This document shows, piece after piece, positions 24,943-25,261 of a stretch of 25,261 bases of DNA. The notes below the pieces were generated by a model that was not told where the DNA came from, made no database searches, and worked only from the letters and a program-made list of their open reading frames with translations. The translations under genes were made by a program, and so were the position numbers. The stretch is from positions 1 to 25,261 of the forward strand of contig CAZXFT010000031.1 in assembly GCA_964640655.1 (NCBI GenBank), given 5' to 3'. The stretch is from BJGO01 sp964640655 (GTDB taxonomy: Bacteria; Bacteroidota; Bacteroidia; Chitinophagales; UBA10324). The first letter of the stretch is position 1; the number at the start of each line of letters is the position of its first letter.

Positions 24943-25210
24943 GGATAATGACTTTTAGTGCGGTGAGAGGATGTAATCTAAAACAAAACCATGCTTACTA
25001 TTTTGAATGTTCTAGATTTTATACCTATAAATACTTCTCTCTATGATTCTAATCGTATTAGCTGTTATATTATTAGCTGTTTCTTTTACATTTTAAAGAA
25101 TGACCCGCGATTGCAGTGGGAGCTGCGAATTATGTGCTAGGCCTTGATGAACGTTGGATTATATGAAGATTATTTTTTGTTTTTTTCGGTGTTGCTTTAG
25201 TTGGGCATCC

Positions 25211-25240
25211 GCTTTTCTTTGTCTTGAAACAAAGAAAAGC
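25211..25240. repeat. Perfect 12-bp inverted repeat with 6-base loop
   Basis: GCTTTTCTTTGT (25211-25222) pairs perfectly with ACAAAGAAAAGC (25229-25240) around CTTGAA. It is followed by TCCAAAAGAAAATTC. From memory, similar sequences are scattered between genes in many bacterial genomes, so it may be a dispersed intergenic repeat; the fold is also compatible with a weak bidirectional terminator. The window ends 21 bases further on, so the full element cannot be seen. Confidence 0.55.
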
Positions 25241-25261
25241 TCCAAAAGAAAATTCCCCGCC

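Larger units (their letters stand above)
24931..25261. other. Noncoding region at the right edge (331 bp)
   Basis: No conventional gene is visible on either strand here. It holds the putative trmD -7 box (24935-24942), a 17-codon plus-strand micro-ORF with a promoter-like sequence in front (25003-25096), a pyrimidine-rich stretch (about 25170-25190, mostly T), and a perfect 12-bp inverted repeat close to the edge (25211-25240). The neighbouring gene to the right is outside the window. Confidence 0.6.

Overview
The window is a gene-dense stretch of a Bacteroidota chromosome. Three things point there. Secreted proteins carry type IX secretion (T9SS) C-terminal sorting domains. There is an outer-membrane protein with the TPR / beta-propeller / CRD / OmpA layout of PorE. 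Several gaps carry perfect copies of the Bacteroidota -7 promoter box TAnnTTTG, while clear Shine-Dalgarno sites are not evident. I cannot place it below phylum; a Chitinophagia- or Sphingobacteriia-like lineage is a guess. I see no rRNA, tRNA, CRISPR array, insertion sequence or phage gene.

Layout: fifteen of the seventeen confident genes lie on the minus strand. Read in their own direction from the right end they are: trmD (tRNA m1G37 methyltransferase); a secreted GH13 alpha-amylase-family enzyme with a T9SS sorting domain, coupled by a GTGA overlap to a tiny exported protein that is almost only a sorting-domain-like fold; tpiA; prmA; a 1481-residue exported protein I do not recognise; a 182-residue SH3-like/helical protein; a COG2509 FAD oxidoreductase; lepA; and an AT-rich ArnT/PMT-type membrane glycosyltransferase. 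Two tandem exported beta-propeller-like paralogues (7037-8804) interrupt this on the plus strand. Then come folD-queE-PorE-like (gaps of 7 bp and a TAATG overlap), a dipeptidyl-peptidase IV and class I fructose-1,6-bisphosphatase.

Functionally it is mostly housekeeping: gluconeogenesis/glycolysis (fbp, tpiA), folate C1 metabolism (folD), queuosine (queE), and translation and RNA modification (lepA, prmA, trmD). Interleaved is an envelope and secretion theme: PorE-like anchor, T9SS cargo, DPP IV, lipid-linked sugar transferase, propeller pair and the giant exported protein.

No defence or mobile system is evident. The best candidates for undescribed biology are the 1481-residue exported protein, which contains a winged-helix-like segment and repeated GLRGxG units; the sorting-domain-only protein coupled to the amylase; and the tandem propeller paralogues. 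Four genes use or appear to use non-ATG starts (trmD GTG, the small sorting-domain protein GTG, COG2509 TTG, queE TTG).
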